Assembly (NCBI RefSeq): GCF_000235505.1
Contig: NZ_JH379027.1
Location: forward strand, 2,860,156-2,899,866
DNA from: Hungatella hathewayi WAL-18680
Lineage (GTDB): Bacteria > Bacillota > Clostridia > Lachnospirales > Lachnospiraceae
DNA length: 39,711 nucleotides
Direction of reading: 5' to 3'
Part shown: positions 23,215 to 32,562 of the stretch, in pieces
Layout: every line of letters starts with the position of its first letter
How positions within the stretch are numbered: the stretch's first letter is position 1
The notes under the pieces: model-generated
What the model saw: the letters and a program-made list of their open reading frames with translations, nothing else
Databases searched by the model: none
Told to the model about the DNA's origin: nothing
Made by a program: the position numbers and the translations under genes

Positions 23215-23432
23215 ATAAGGAGGAACAGGAGCCCTATAGCAAAGCTAAGCGCCATGCACCACAGTCTGCGCACGTGAACAGCGAAAGCTGGCGGATTGGG
23301 GTTAACGAGGTGAAGAGATTATCGAACTTTCGGCGGGTACTCTTCCATGCCGCTTCGGGCGTGTGATACCGGATGAAATATGCGGGCAACTGCAAAACAA
23401 CCATCCTGTAACCGAAGCATTCATCTTACATT
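23215..23432 (+). ncRNA. glmS ribozyme-riboswitch
   Basis: The 5' leader of glmS holds the conserved glmS ribozyme elements: AAGCGCC with self-cleavage expected between A23248 and G23249, then GGGTTAACGAGGTG, ATTATCGAACTTTCGGCGGG and CTCTTCC, followed by the GC-rich P4 arm region. It uses glucosamine-6-phosphate as a cofactor to cleave the mRNA and shut down glmS. About 150 bases follow before the glmS start. The exact 3' boundary is approximate. The rest of the 517-base gap holds the promoter and an AT-rich stretch. Confidence 0.9.
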
Positions 23433-23580
23433 CTAAATAAGGCTGTCAAACAACGAAACTGCCATACCGGTTATCAAAGGGGATATACACGGAGACAGTC
23501 TATTTTTGTATGCCTGATTTGGAAAATGAAGGTGAAAACCAACGGAAAATACAAAAAAAACAGATTGGAGCAGACAGATT

Positions 23581-25398
23581 ATGTGTGGAATTATTGGATA
23601 TACAGGACCCTTGGAGGCAGAAACCATCCTGCTGGACGGCTTGGCCCAGCTGGAATACCGGGGATACGACAGCGCCGGCATCGCATTTTTTGACGCAGAT
23701 TCCCAGGTGCAGCTGGTGAAATGCACCGGCAAGGTCAACCATTTAAAACAGGTGTGCAGCGCCATGAACACCTCCTCCCACTGTGGCATCGGCCACACCA
23801 GATGGGCCACCCACGGCGGGGTGAGCGATGAAAATGCCCATCCCCACCGGGCCGGCCGCGTAACCCTGATACACAACGGCATTATCGAAAATTATCACCA
23901 GCTAACTGAAAGATGGAATCTGGAAGACAAACTCCTCTCCCAGACAGACAGCGAGGCCGCCGCCTGGATACTGGACGCCCTCTACGACGGCGATCCAAAA
24001 ACGGCCATCACCTCCCTGTTAAGCCTGCTGGAAGGCTCCTACGGCTTCTGTATCATGTTTGACGACAGACCTGGGGAAATCTATGCCGTGCGGAGTGTAA
24101 GCCCTCTGGTGGCCGCCTACACCCATTCCGGCGCCCTGATTGCGTCGGATTTAACCGCATTGATTCCATTCACCAGGGAATATTTCGTGGTGCCGGAGCA
24201 GCGGATTGTGAAATTAACCCCCTACAAGGTGGTAGTATATGACACCGACGGCAGTAAAATGGAGCCGGAGCTGCTCACCGTCAACTGGAACATGGACGCC
24301 GCCATGAAAAACGGCTTCCCCCATTTCATGCTGAAGGAAATCCACGAGCAGCCGGAGGCATTAAAAAACACCATTCTCCCACGGCTCGTCAGAGGACTGC
24401 CGGATTTCACCGACGACCACATCCCGGATACCATCTTCACCGGCTGCAGCCAGGTTCACATCATCGCCTGCGGGACCGCCATGCACGCGGGGATGGTGGC
24501 CCGGGCCATGATGGAGCCGCTGCTTCGCATACCGGTCATCGTCTCCATCGCCTCGGAGTTCCGCTATGAGGAGCCGCTGATTGATGAGAAAACCCTGGTC
24601 ATCATCATTTCCCAGTCCGGGGAGACCATCGATACCCTGGCGGCCCTGCGGCTTGCCAAAAGCTATGATGCCGCCACGCTTGCCGTGGTGAATGTCAAGG
24701 GCTCCACCATCGCCAGGGAGAGCGATTACGTGCTCTACACCCACGCTGGTCCGGAGATTGCCGTGGCCAGCACCAAGGCTTACTCGGTACAATTGGCGGC
24801 CCTCTACATGATTGGCTGCCGTATGGCCCTGGTGCGGGGCAAATACAGCCAGAAGGAGGCCGCGGCCTTCCTCTCCGGCCTTCTGGATGCCATTCCGGCC
24901 ATGGAGGCCATGCTGGAGCAGAAAGAGGCCATCAAGGCCATGGTGACTCACATCATCAATCAGAATGACGCCTTCTTCATCGGCCGCGGCCTGGATTACG
25001 CCTTCTCCCTGGAAGGCGCCTTAAAGCTGAAGGAAATCTCCTACATCCACGCCGAGGCCTACGCCGCCGGTGAGTTAAAGCACGGCACCATCGCGCTGAT
25101 CACGGACGGCGTCCCGGTCATCGCCATCGCCACCCAGGACCACATTTTCGCCAAAACCATCTCCAACATCCGGGAGGTGAAGGCGCGCGGCGCCTTTGTC
25201 ATCCTGCTGACCAAGGAAAATGCCGTCGTCAGCGGGGATTTGGCCGATATCCATCTGCGGATCCCCAGTCTGGACAACGGCTTTACCGTATTTCCCATCG
25301 CCGTGGTGCTCCAGCTCATCGCCTATTACGCGTCTCTCGGCAGAAACCTGGATGTGGACCAGCCGCGCAACCTGGCGAAATCGGTAACCGTCGAATAA
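23581..25398 (+). CDS. glmS: Glutamine-fructose-6-phosphate aminotransferase
   Basis: GlmS, 605 residues, makes glucosamine-6-phosphate from fructose-6-phosphate and glutamine, the entry to peptidoglycan amino sugars. It begins MCGIIGYTG with the catalytic Cys2 of the glutaminase domain (residues 2-220; HTRWATHGG, NGIIENY). Two SIS sugar-isomerase domains follow (ACGTAMHAGMV, SQSGETIDT, STKAYSVQ), with the C-terminal DQPRNLAKSVTVE. Full length for the family. Controlled by the glmS ribozyme upstream, and it ends at a bidirectional terminator. Confidence 0.98.
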   Translation: MCGIIGYTGPLEAETILLDGLAQLEYRGYDSAGIAFFDADSQVQLVKCTGKVNHLKQVCSAMNTSSHCGIGHTRWATHGGVSDENAHPHRAGRVTLIHNGIIENYHQLTERWNLEDKLLSQTDSEAAAWILDALYDGDPKTAITSLLSLLEGSYGFCIMFDDRPGEIYAVRSVSPLVAAYTHSGALIASDLTALIPFTREYFVVPEQRIVKLTPYKVVVYDTDGSKMEPELLTVNWNMDAAMKNGFPHFMLKEIHEQPEALKNTILPRLVRGLPDFTDDHIPDTIFTGCSQVHIIACGTAMHAGMVARAMMEPLLRIPVIVSIASEFRYEEPLIDEKTLVIIISQSGETIDTLAALRLAKSYDAATLAVVNVKGSTIARESDYVLYTHAGPEIAVASTKAYSVQLAALYMIGCRMALVRGKYSQKEAAAFLSGLLDAIPAMEAMLEQKEAIKAMVTHIINQNDAFFIGRGLDYAFSLEGALKLKEISYIHAEAYAAGELKHGTIALITDGVPVIAIATQDHIFAKTISNIREVKARGAFVILLTKENAVVSGDLADIHLRIPSLDNGFTVFPIAVVLQLIAYYASLGRNLDVDQPRNLAKSVTVE

Positions 25399-25426
25399 AA
25401 ATTAGTTGTATGAAATAAAGCAGAAG

Positions 25427-25467
25427 AAAAAGCAGCCTGGAGAACTCATCTCCGAGCTGCTTTTCTT
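25427..25467. terminator. Bidirectional terminator between glmS and the wall-binding protein gene
   Basis: AAAAGCAGC pairs with GCTGCTTTT, with an inner GGAGA/TCTCC stem; A-rich before and T-rich after, so it serves both convergent genes. Confidence 0.85.
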
Positions 25468-25489
25468 ACAAAATTTTCCCAATCAACAC

Positions 25490-26221
25490 TTAACTATTAC
25501 TAACTGCCAATGAAAGCTGGTCTCCGGCGTTAAACTCATCTGTAATTGTCTGAGTGTATGCCGGCAGTTTTCCATACAAATCCATAAACACGTTATAATC
25601 ATCGGTGCTGAGCATCTGAATACAAGTATCTATATACTGAACCATGGCTACACAGCCATTTTTATAACGTTCATGGGCCTGAGCATATCTGGCAGGCGCC
25701 TGTATCTCATAAAAACGGACAAAAGGTGCCTTTATTTCTGTGAGTATCTGGATGTCATCCTGAGTATTAGAATCGCTTGAATATACTATTTTCGCGATCT
25801 TCCTGTTATAATCTATCACATCTACAAAGAACTCAAGCTTAGCCACCCCGTACTGCGCCTCCGTAAGAGCCCCGCCCGCAGCCGTCTGTGCCCCATCCGG
25901 ATTGGTACATGCACCGCTGGCGCCGTCAAAATAATAGGTCACCCCATTTTCAATGAGCGGCTCCGTGCGCATCTCCCCCGCAGGGTTTAAATAATACCAG
26001 ATGCCGCCATCGAGAACCCAGCCAGTCATCATATACCCATTGGCATCAAAATAGTACCACTTACCATTATCTGCTGCCCAGCCGTTGGCTACATAGGAAA
26101 AATCATCGTTCTGGTATTTCCAGTTCGCTCCTTCCGCCTGCCAGGTTCCTGCATAGGAAACCATGGATAACGAACAGGAACCAATGACTGCTGCCAGCAA
26201 TACTTTAAAACTCTTTTTCAT
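25490..26221 (-). CDS. Secreted protein with cell-wall-binding (choline-binding-type) repeats
   Basis: A 243-residue exported protein. Signal peptide MKKSFKVLLAAVIGSCSLSM is cleaved near SYAG. About three wall-binding repeats follow (GWAADNGKWYYFDANGYMMT, GWVLDGGIWYYLNPAGEMRT, ENGVTYYFDGASGA). The C-terminal domain of about 120 residues is helical and not recognised. The start is placed at the second ATG, eight bases after GGGGAG. It lies 27 bases after the cytidylate-kinase-like gene and is likely co-transcribed. It probably sits on the cell surface; enzymatic function is unknown. Confidence 0.75.
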   Translation of the reverse strand: MKKSFKVLLAAVIGSCSLSMVSYAGTWQAEGANWKYQNDDFSYVANGWAADNGKWYYFDANGYMMTGWVLDGGIWYYLNPAGEMRTEPLIENGVTYYFDGASGACTNPDGAQTAAGGALTEAQYGVAKLEFFVDVIDYNRKIAKIVYSSDSNTQDDIQILTEIKAPFVRFYEIQAPARYAQAHERYKNGCVAMVQYIDTCIQMLSTDDYNVFMDLYGKLPAYTQTITDEFNAGDQLSLAVSNS

Positions 26222-26248
26222 GCTCATGTCTCCCCTGTTTCAATCTTT

Positions 26249-26896
26249 TTATTTTGCCTTTAAGGAGTTTAAATGCTCCTGTTTCACCTTTGCAAATTCC
26301 TGAATGATATGGACAGCGCCGTCAATGCCGGTGGAACTGCTGTTGATACACAGGTTGTAGCTTCTGGCATCGCCCCACTTCTTGCTGGCGTAGTAGTTGT
26401 AGTAGCTGGCCCTCTTCTTGTCAGTCTTAATCATGATGTCCTTCGCCTTGGACTCGGAGGTGTCGTACAACTCTTTTAAGTGGTCGATCTTATCCTGCTC
26501 GTCGCCTGTGATAAACACACTCACCAGTCCCGGATAATCCGCCAGTGCGTAATCGCCGCAGCGTCCCACAATCACACAGGATTCCTCCTCCGCCAGTTTC
26601 TTGATGGTATCGAACTGGGCCAGGAATATCTTGTGGTTAATCGGCATATCCATGTAGGCTGAGGTGGTATATCCCAGAGAATACGTATCCATCACCAAAG
26701 AATATAAAAAACTGCTGGTCGGTTTCTCGTCATGTGTCTCGAATAACTCCTCACATAACCCGCTTTCTTTTGCAGCTTTGGAAAGAAGCTCTTTATCGTA
26801 GCATTTCACTCCCATGGCCTTCGCAAGTTCCATACCAATCACTCTTCCCCTGCTACCACACTGTCTGCCGATTGTAATTACTAAATTTTCACCCAT
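26249..26896 (-). CDS. Cytidylate kinase-like family protein
   Basis: A 215-residue P-loop-type kinase relative. The opening MGENLVITIGRQCGSRGRVIG corresponds to the nucleotide-binding loop but has the GRQCGSRG form of the cytidylate-kinase-like family (PF13189) rather than classic GxxGxGKS. KCYDKELLSKAA follows, and later CVIVGRCGDYAL. Such proteins are common in Clostridia, beside a true Cmk elsewhere; their substrate is not established. The start follows AAAGGAGAG; seven upstream in-frame codons are rejected. It precedes the wall-binding protein gene. Confidence 0.8.
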   Translation of the reverse strand: MGENLVITIGRQCGSRGRVIGMELAKAMGVKCYDKELLSKAAKESGLCEELFETHDEKPTSSFLYSLVMDTYSLGYTTSAYMDMPINHKIFLAQFDTIKKLAEEESCVIVGRCGDYALADYPGLVSVFITGDEQDKIDHLKELYDTSESKAKDIMIKTDKKRASYYNYYASKKWGDARSYNLCINSSSTGIDGAVHIIQEFAKVKQEHLNSLKAK

Positions 26897-27045
26897 ATAA
26901 ATCTCTCCTTTCAGCATATCCTATGTTGCCCTTATAACGTCAGCAAAGCGTTAAATCCTATGCCTTTGCCTATATTATACAACAAAATGTCTGAAAAGTA
27001 TATAAACAAAATCTAAATATCTATCTATTTTGTCCATTCGTTCTA

Positions 27046-27921
27046 TTATTTACGTGATTTCAACAAATTAGTAAAATCAATGGCGGCCGGCGTCACGGCC
27101 AGTCCGCCCTCACCGGTCTCGCGAAGGGACGGGTGCATTTTCTCTCCCACCTCCCGCATGGCGTCAATGACCTGGTCCGCCGGGATGGCGCTGGTAATGC
27201 CGGCAAGGGCCATATCGGCGGCGGTCAGTGCGTTGACGGCGCCCATGGCGTTCCGCTTCACGCAGGGGACCTCCACAAGGCCGGCCACCGGGTCGCAGAC
27301 CAGACCGAGAAGGCATTTTAGCGCGATGGCGCTGGCGGTGACTATCTGCTGGTTGGTGCCTCCCTTTAAGGCCACCATTGCCCCTGCGGCCATGGAGGAA
27401 GCCGAGCCGATTTCCGCCTGACAGCCGCCGGCCGCCCCGGCGATAAAGGCTCTGGCCGCAATCACCTGGCCAATCCCTGCCGCCACGTAGAGACTCTCTA
27501 TAATGGCCTGATGGCTCACGTTATAGGTCTTATAGTAGGGAATCAGGATGGCGGGCAGAACTCCGCAGGAACCGGCCGTAGGAGCCGCCACAATCCGTTT
27601 CATGCAGGCGTTGGACTCTCCCATCTCCAGGGCCTGGGCTATCACCTGGCCGATAAAATCCCCGCACAGGGCCTCGCCCCTCCCCACATACTCCCGCATC
27701 AGCAGTCCCTGGCCGCCCACCAGACCGCTGGCGGACTTCCGGTTTCCCTCGTAGGTGGTGGAGGCCAGCAGCATAGCGTCCCACATGGCGTACATCTGCT
27801 GTCTGGATTCCTCCTCAGTCACCGTCCGCTCCTGGCAGTCGTCATCCATCACTGCCTCATAAAATTTCCGATTATGCGCTTCGCAATAATCCAGTATCTC
27901 TTCTAATGATTGATAAGCCAT
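27046..27921 (-). CDS. sdaAA: L-serine dehydratase, iron-sulfur dependent, alpha subunit
   Basis: The alpha subunit, 291 residues, of the two-chain clostridial-type L-serine dehydratase that converts serine to pyruvate and ammonia. Cluster and active-site cysteines lie in PTAGSCGVLPA, GGCQAEIGSASSMAAGA and LVCDPVAGLVEVPCVKRN, matching a [4Fe-4S] enzyme. The ribosome binding site is AGGAGA. It lies 57 bases after sdaAB, and the two form an operon. Confidence 0.96.
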   Translation of the reverse strand: MAYQSLEEILDYCEAHNRKFYEAVMDDDCQERTVTEEESRQQMYAMWDAMLLASTTYEGNRKSASGLVGGQGLLMREYVGRGEALCGDFIGQVIAQALEMGESNACMKRIVAAPTAGSCGVLPAILIPYYKTYNVSHQAIIESLYVAAGIGQVIAARAFIAGAAGGCQAEIGSASSMAAGAMVALKGGTNQQIVTASAIALKCLLGLVCDPVAGLVEVPCVKRNAMGAVNALTAADMALAGITSAIPADQVIDAMREVGEKMHPSLRETGEGGLAVTPAAIDFTNLLKSRK

Positions 27922-27978
27922 GGTATCTGTCTCCTGTCATTGATCTAAATTCCAATATTATCATGCCGCAGTCCCCGC

Positions 27979-28635
27979 CTAGATATTCAGACAGGTCACT
28001 TTGAGAATCCCATCCACCTTCTTCAAATCCTCCACCAGGGCTTCCGGGATGTTCTGGTCCACCTCCGTCACCATCACCGCGTCCCCGCCCCGCTTGCTGC
28101 GGTAGAGATTCATGGTGGCGATATTGATGGATTCCCTGGCCAGCAGCGACGTCACGATAGCCACCAGCCCCGGCTTGTCGACATTGTGTACAATCAGAGC
28201 CGGCCGCTCCGCCGTCACGTCAATCTGGGTTCCGTCCAGTTTGTTTAACATAATCCGGCCGCCGCCCAGGGAGGATGCCTGTACCTCCAGCGTCCGCCCC
28301 GACGCGTCCATCACGTCAAGGCAGGCCGTGTTGGGATGGGCGTCCCGGATATTGCCATCCAGGAACCGGAAATCAAGCCCCTCTTTCTTCGCCAGTTCAA
28401 AGCTGTCCGGAATCCGGATATCGTCCGGCGTCATGCCCAGCAGTCCCGCCACCAGCGCCCGGTCCGTGCCGTGTCCCACCCCGGTAGCCGCAAAGGAGCC
28501 GGAAAGCGTAATCACCGCCCGCACCGGCTCGCTGCCGAGAAGTCTTCTGGCCAGCAGTCCAATCCGCACCGCCCCCGCCGTGTGGGAGCTGGATGGCCCC
28601 ACCATCACAGGGCCCAGTATATCAAAAATATTCAT
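27979..28635 (-). CDS. sdaAB: L-serine dehydratase, iron-sulfur dependent, beta subunit
   Basis: A 218-residue beta subunit with the N-terminal serine-dehydratase beta domain (ILGPVMVGPSSSHTAGAVRIG, then HGTDRALVAGLLGM) and a C-terminal ACT domain (ALIVHNVDKPGLVAIVTSLLA). It starts behind AGGAGG and is the first gene of the sdaAB-sdaAA operon. The ACT domain suggests regulation by a bound amino acid, probably serine, as inferred from the family. Confidence 0.95.
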   Translation of the reverse strand: MNIFDILGPVMVGPSSSHTAGAVRIGLLARRLLGSEPVRAVITLSGSFAATGVGHGTDRALVAGLLGMTPDDIRIPDSFELAKKEGLDFRFLDGNIRDAHPNTACLDVMDASGRTLEVQASSLGGGRIMLNKLDGTQIDVTAERPALIVHNVDKPGLVAIVTSLLARESINIATMNLYRSKRGGDAVMVTEVDQNIPEALVEDLKKVDGILKVTCLNI

Positions 28636-28730
28636 CTTATCTTATGCCTCCTGAAAAAAATATTCATCGCTATCCAAATGACAATATCTGCAATATTTGA
28701 AAATGTTTCCAACTATCCCAAAAACCAACA

Positions 28731-28767
28731 AAATCCCTGTCGCAACATCATGTCACAACAGGGATTT
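28731..28767 (-). terminator. Terminator after manA
   Basis: AAATCCCTGT (28731-28740) pairs with ACAGGGATTT (28758-28767); T-rich sequence follows on the minus strand. It separates the aroB-lspA-rluD-manA group from sdaAB. Confidence 0.75.
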
Positions 28768-28818
28768 GGACAAATTCAGTATAGATAATTTTATCGGCAC
28801 TGTCAAGGGATATTCCCC

Positions 28819-29772
28819 TTATTCCGCACTGTCTCCGGACGGGCTGGCACAAATCATGGTAAAGCGCCCCTTCCACTCACAGGCGCCGTAGTGATAGGGC
28901 AGAATCAGATGGTCGCCCATTTTCACCGGCTGTCCGTCCACCGTCCCCTCTCCCTCGATCATGCTCACGTTCATAAACGGCACATCCCCGAAGTCGGAGA
29001 CAAAGGTTCCATCCACCTCATACTTGTCCACGGTGTAATAGTCACAGCTGATAAACCGGGTCTGCACCGCCCCGTCATGCTCCACCGTCTCAAACCGGTT
29101 TTCCGACTCCACAAAAGGCGCCTCGATGGTATCAATGCTCTGTTTTACATGCAGAGGTCTCAGCTTGCCGTCTGACAGCCGGTCATAGTCGTAAACCCGG
29201 TATGTAATATCACTGTTCTGCTGGGTCTCAAAAATCAACGTCCCGCCCTTAATCGCGTGAAGACAGCCGGGATTAATCTGGAAGAAATCTCCCTTTTTGA
29301 TCGGAACCACCCGGATAAAATCATCCCACCGCTTCTCCTCAATCATCTGCTTCATCTCTTCATGATTCCTGGCGTGATGGCCGATGACAATCTGCGCATC
29401 CTCGTCACAATCCAGCACATACCAGCACTCCGTCTTGCCGAGAGAACCATTTTCATGGATGGCGGCGTACTCGTCGTTGGGGTGAACCTGAATGCTCAAA
29501 TCATCCTTCGCGTCAATAATCTTGGTCAGCAGCGGAAAACGGTCCCCTCCGGTATTTCCAAACAGCTCCGGATGCTCGTCCCACAGCTGGCTTAAGGTCT
29601 TCCCTGCATAGGCGCCTGACGCGATGACACAGTCCCCGTTTGGATGGGCGCTGATCGCCCAGCATTCCCCGGTCCGCTCGCAGGGAATGTCGTAGTGAAA
29701 TACGGTGGACAGCCGCTCCCCTCCCCAAATCATCTCCTTAAACACCGGAGTTAACCATAGAATCTCTGACAT
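28819..29772 (-). CDS. manA: Mannose-6-phosphate isomerase, class I
   Basis: A 317-residue short-form type I phosphomannose isomerase (cupin fold), interconverting mannose-6-phosphate and fructose-6-phosphate. Seen are MIWGGERL near the start, the zinc-ligand segment LSIQVHPNDEYA, GKTECWYVLD, and HAIKGGTLIFETQQNSDITYRVYDYDR. AGAAGGAG precedes the ATG. It lies 54 bases after rluD and ends at a terminator, so it is probably the last gene of this unit. Confidence 0.93.
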   Translation of the reverse strand: MSEILWLTPVFKEMIWGGERLSTVFHYDIPCERTGECWAISAHPNGDCVIASGAYAGKTLSQLWDEHPELFGNTGGDRFPLLTKIIDAKDDLSIQVHPNDEYAAIHENGSLGKTECWYVLDCDEDAQIVIGHHARNHEEMKQMIEEKRWDDFIRVVPIKKGDFFQINPGCLHAIKGGTLIFETQQNSDITYRVYDYDRLSDGKLRPLHVKQSIDTIEAPFVESENRFETVEHDGAVQTRFISCDYYTVDKYEVDGTFVSDFGDVPFMNVSMIEGEGTVDGQPVKMGDHLILPYHYGACEWKGRFTMICASPSGDSAE

Positions 29773-29826
29773 GTTTCCTTCTCCCTTCTAACTCGTTAAA
29801 TATTTAACATAAAATAAACGCAATAC

Positions 29827-30741
29827 TCAGCTGTTCCGCAGCTTCTCCAGCAATTCCTCAAAATACTCCGGCAGCGGCGCCTCGAACTCCATATATTCCC
29901 CCGTCTCCGGGTGAACAAATCCCAGCACCCCTGCATGAAGCGTCTGCCCCTGAAGCTTGTACGGACATTTCGCCGGCCCGTAGACCGCGTCCCCCAGCAG
30001 CGGATGGTGAATACTGGCCATGTGAACCCGGATCTGGTGGGTTCTACCCGTCTCCAGCCGGCATTCAATATAGGTAAACTGACGGAAACGCTCCAGCACC
30101 CGGTAATGGGTAACCGCCTCCCGCCCATTCTTCTCGTTGATACTCATCTTCTTTCTGTCCACCGGATGGCGGCCAATAGGCGCGTCCACCGTGCCCTCGT
30201 CCTCCTTCACCACGCCGTGGACAATGGCCCGGTACCTTCTGGTGATGGAATGTTCCTTGAGCTGCCTGGCAATCTCATTGTGGGCCTTGTCATTCTTGCA
30301 CACAATCAGAAGCCCGGTGGTATCCATATCAATCCGGTGCACAATCCCCGGCCGCATGACCCCGTTAATCCCGGACAGCTCGTCCTTACAGTGCTCCATC
30401 AGCCCGTTGACCAGGGTCCCGCTGTAATGCCCCGCCGCCGGATGAACCACCATCCCCTTGGGCTTATTCACAATCACAACATCCTTGTCCTCGTAGACGA
30501 TATCCAAATCCATCTTCTCCGGCACAATCTCCGGCTCCACCGCCTCCGGAACCTCCAGCTCCACCGAGTCACCGGCATTTACCCGGTAATTAGACTTTAC
30601 CGGCTTCCCGTTCACCAGAACGCACTCCGATTTCAACAGCTTCTGAAGATAGGAGCGTGACAGCTCCGCAAATGCTTCCGCCAGGCATTTGTCAATGCGC
30701 ACACCGTTAAGCTCTTCGGACGCCACAAACTGCCGTATCAC
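29827..30741 (-). CDS. rluD: Large-subunit rRNA pseudouridine synthase, RluD family
   Basis: A 304-residue RluA/RluD-type pseudouridine synthase: an N-terminal S4 domain (RIDKCLAEAFAELSRSYLQKLL) then the catalytic domain with HRIDMDTTGLLIV, where the aspartate is catalytic, and GRTHQIRVHMA. The start is GTG 30741, whose GTGA overlaps the lspA stop, with GGGGAGG upstream, so it is translationally coupled to lspA. The exact rRNA target is inferred from the family. Confidence 0.92.
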   Translation of the reverse strand: MIRQFVASEELNGVRIDKCLAEAFAELSRSYLQKLLKSECVLVNGKPVKSNYRVNAGDSVELEVPEAVEPEIVPEKMDLDIVYEDKDVVIVNKPKGMVVHPAAGHYSGTLVNGLMEHCKDELSGINGVMRPGIVHRIDMDTTGLLIVCKNDKAHNEIARQLKEHSITRRYRAIVHGVVKEDEGTVDAPIGRHPVDRKKMSINEKNGREAVTHYRVLERFRQFTYIECRLETGRTHQIRVHMASIHHPLLGDAVYGPAKCPYKLQGQTLHAGVLGFVHPETGEYMEFEAPLPEYFEELLEKLRNS

Positions 30742-31289
30742 TGCTCTTCCTCCCCGTCTGTCTTCTCCTCCGGTTTCCGGCCTTTGCCGCCTTTCCTTGC
30801 AAACACCGCCAGTTCCTCCTCTTTGTAGGAGAACATAATCAAAACCGCGGCCGCGGCTGTCGCCACCGTCACATAGCAGTCCGCCACATTAAAAATCGGG
30901 AAATCAATCAGTTTGAAATACAGGAAATCCACCACATAACCAAGACTTACCCTGTCAATCATATTGCCGATGGCTCCCGCCACCACCAGGCACAGGCACA
31001 CCAGAAGGGGCAGATACCGCTTTGACACCGGCATCCTCCACAGCAGCCAGGCCGCCGCAATGATAACCACCGCCGCCACAACGAAGAAAAAGAACTGTTT
31101 TCCCTGCATCATCCCGAAGGCCGCCCCCCGGTTTTCTAAGTACTGGAGCTCAAAAACCCCGTCCCAGATGACATATGCATCCTTTCCCTTCAGCCCTGCC
31201 ACTGCCAGGTACTTGGTCCACTGGTCCAGTCCGATGGCCAGCGCTACTCCCACGATGAATCCCAATATCTGTCCTGTTTTCTGCTTCAT
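30738..31289 (-). CDS. lspA: Lipoprotein signal peptidase
   Basis: LspA, 183 residues, the aspartic protease that removes signal peptides from prolipoproteins. Four membrane spans are visible. Catalytic aspartates are in GNMIDRVSLGYVVDF and FNVADCYV, and the GLDQWTKYLA and NRGAAFGM motifs are present. A charged C-terminal extension of about 25 residues is lineage specific. It overlaps rluD by four bases, the widely conserved lspA-rluD pair. Confidence 0.96.
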   Translation of the reverse strand: MKQKTGQILGFIVGVALAIGLDQWTKYLAVAGLKGKDAYVIWDGVFELQYLENRGAAFGMMQGKQFFFFVVAAVVIIAAAWLLWRMPVSKRYLPLLVCLCLVVAGAIGNMIDRVSLGYVVDFLYFKLIDFPIFNVADCYVTVATAAAAVLIMFSYKEEELAVFARKGGKGRKPEEKTDGEEEQ

Positions 31290-31332
31290 AATCGTATATT
31301 AACTCCAATTCCATTATTTGAGGATAGTACCA

Positions 31333-32430
31333 TTATCTAAGGATATAGGAAAGTCCTTCCCTCATCTCATCCGCCGTCACCTGTCTGTCAATCACGGCAT
31401 GGCCCACAGACTCAAGCAGGATAAACTTGATCACCCCGCCGTCCATCTTCTTGTCATTCCCGGTGGTCTCTATCACCTCATCCACCGACAGTCCTGACAC
31501 CGATACCGGCATGCCAAAGGCTTCCATCAGCTCTTTTAAGGTGTCTACCTCCTCCATGGAGATATAACCCCGCCTGGCGGAAATATAGGCCGCAGACAGG
31601 CATCCAAGCCCCACACAGTGGCCATGCAGCATGGTAAAGTTCTTCAATTTCTCCACGGCATGCCCCAGGGTATGTCCAAAGTTCAAAAGCGCCCGCTCGC
31701 CCTGCTCCGTGGGGTCTTCCTCCACCACCAGACGCTTAATCTCGTCGCTCCGCTCAATCATCTCCTGGCAGACGTCCATATCCAGCGCCAGAATCTCCTG
31801 CCGGTGTTCCGCCAGCCACCCGTAATATGTCTGATCTTTAATCAGTCCATGCTTGATAATCTCGCCCATCCCGGAGCTGTACTGCTCCTTCGTCAGCGTC
31901 CGCAGCGTCCCCACGTTGGTGTAGACAAGACTCGGCATGTGAAATGCCCCCACCATATTCTTGTAGGCGTCGAAATCCACCCCCGTCTTCCCGCCAATGC
32001 TGGAATCCACCTGGGACAGCAGCGTCGTGGGAATCTGGACAAAGGAAATGCCCCGCAGATAGGTGGCAGCCGTAAAACCACACAGGTCTCCGACCACACC
32101 GCCTCCCAAGGCCACCAGCATATCCTTTCGGTCAAACCGTTTCAGAATCAGCGCCTCATACACGGATTTCACCGTGTCCAGATTCTTATATTCTTCCCCG
32201 GCCGGAATCACCACATGCATCAGCGTGCGGCATAAGGGCCGAAGTAACCCTTCCACCTCATCCAGATACAGAGGCGCCACCGTGGAGTCCGTGACGATAC
32301 AGAGCTTTCTCTGCGCCAAATCAAACCGCTCCATCTCCCCGGCCAATTCCTCAAAAGATGACTCCATCCGTATATCATAAACAGGTTTCCCGTCCCGGTG
32401 AACCGTCATTCTGTGCTCCGTCTGTCCCAT
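31333..32430 (-). CDS. aroB: 3-dehydroquinate synthase
   Basis: AroB, 365 residues, second enzyme of the shikimate pathway, NAD and metal dependent. Visible are ALGGGVVGDLCGFTAATYLRGI, QIPTTLLSQVDSSIGGKTGVD and metal ligands in GHTLGHAVE and HGHCVGLG. The ribosome binding site is GGGAGG. It leads a unit with lspA (43-base gap), rluD and manA, and is separated from sepF by a terminator. Confidence 0.97.
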   Translation of the reverse strand: MGQTEHRMTVHRDGKPVYDIRMESSFEELAGEMERFDLAQRKLCIVTDSTVAPLYLDEVEGLLRPLCRTLMHVVIPAGEEYKNLDTVKSVYEALILKRFDRKDMLVALGGGVVGDLCGFTAATYLRGISFVQIPTTLLSQVDSSIGGKTGVDFDAYKNMVGAFHMPSLVYTNVGTLRTLTKEQYSSGMGEIIKHGLIKDQTYYGWLAEHRQEILALDMDVCQEMIERSDEIKRLVVEEDPTEQGERALLNFGHTLGHAVEKLKNFTMLHGHCVGLGCLSAAYISARRGYISMEEVDTLKELMEAFGMPVSVSGLSVDEVIETTGNDKKMDGGVIKFILLESVGHAVIDRQVTADEMREGLSYILR

Positions 32431-32469
32431 CTGTCCATACCTCCCAGTCTTAGTTCTGAATAACTTATT

Positions 32470-32515
32470 TCAAAGAAAGCAAACGACTTTCTACTGCACA
32501 GAAAATCGTCTGCTT
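32470..32515 (-). terminator. Terminator after sepF
   Basis: A 15-bp stem (32477-32491 with 32501-32515, two wobbles) followed by a TCTTTG-type T-rich run on the minus strand. Confidence 0.8.
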
Positions 32516-32562
32516 CTGAATGTCTTGCTTCTCAATGAAATTGTTTTCCAATAAAAGTCTCA

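Noticed and set aside
23510-23719. Possible upstream open frame overlapping glmS
   Set aside because: No ribosome binding site, and the overlap with glmS is in another frame; treated as untranslated leader after the ribozyme.
29911-30660. 249-codon plus-strand frame opposite rluD
   Set aside because: It is fully antisense to a well-supported gene and shows His/Leu/Pro-rich shadow composition.
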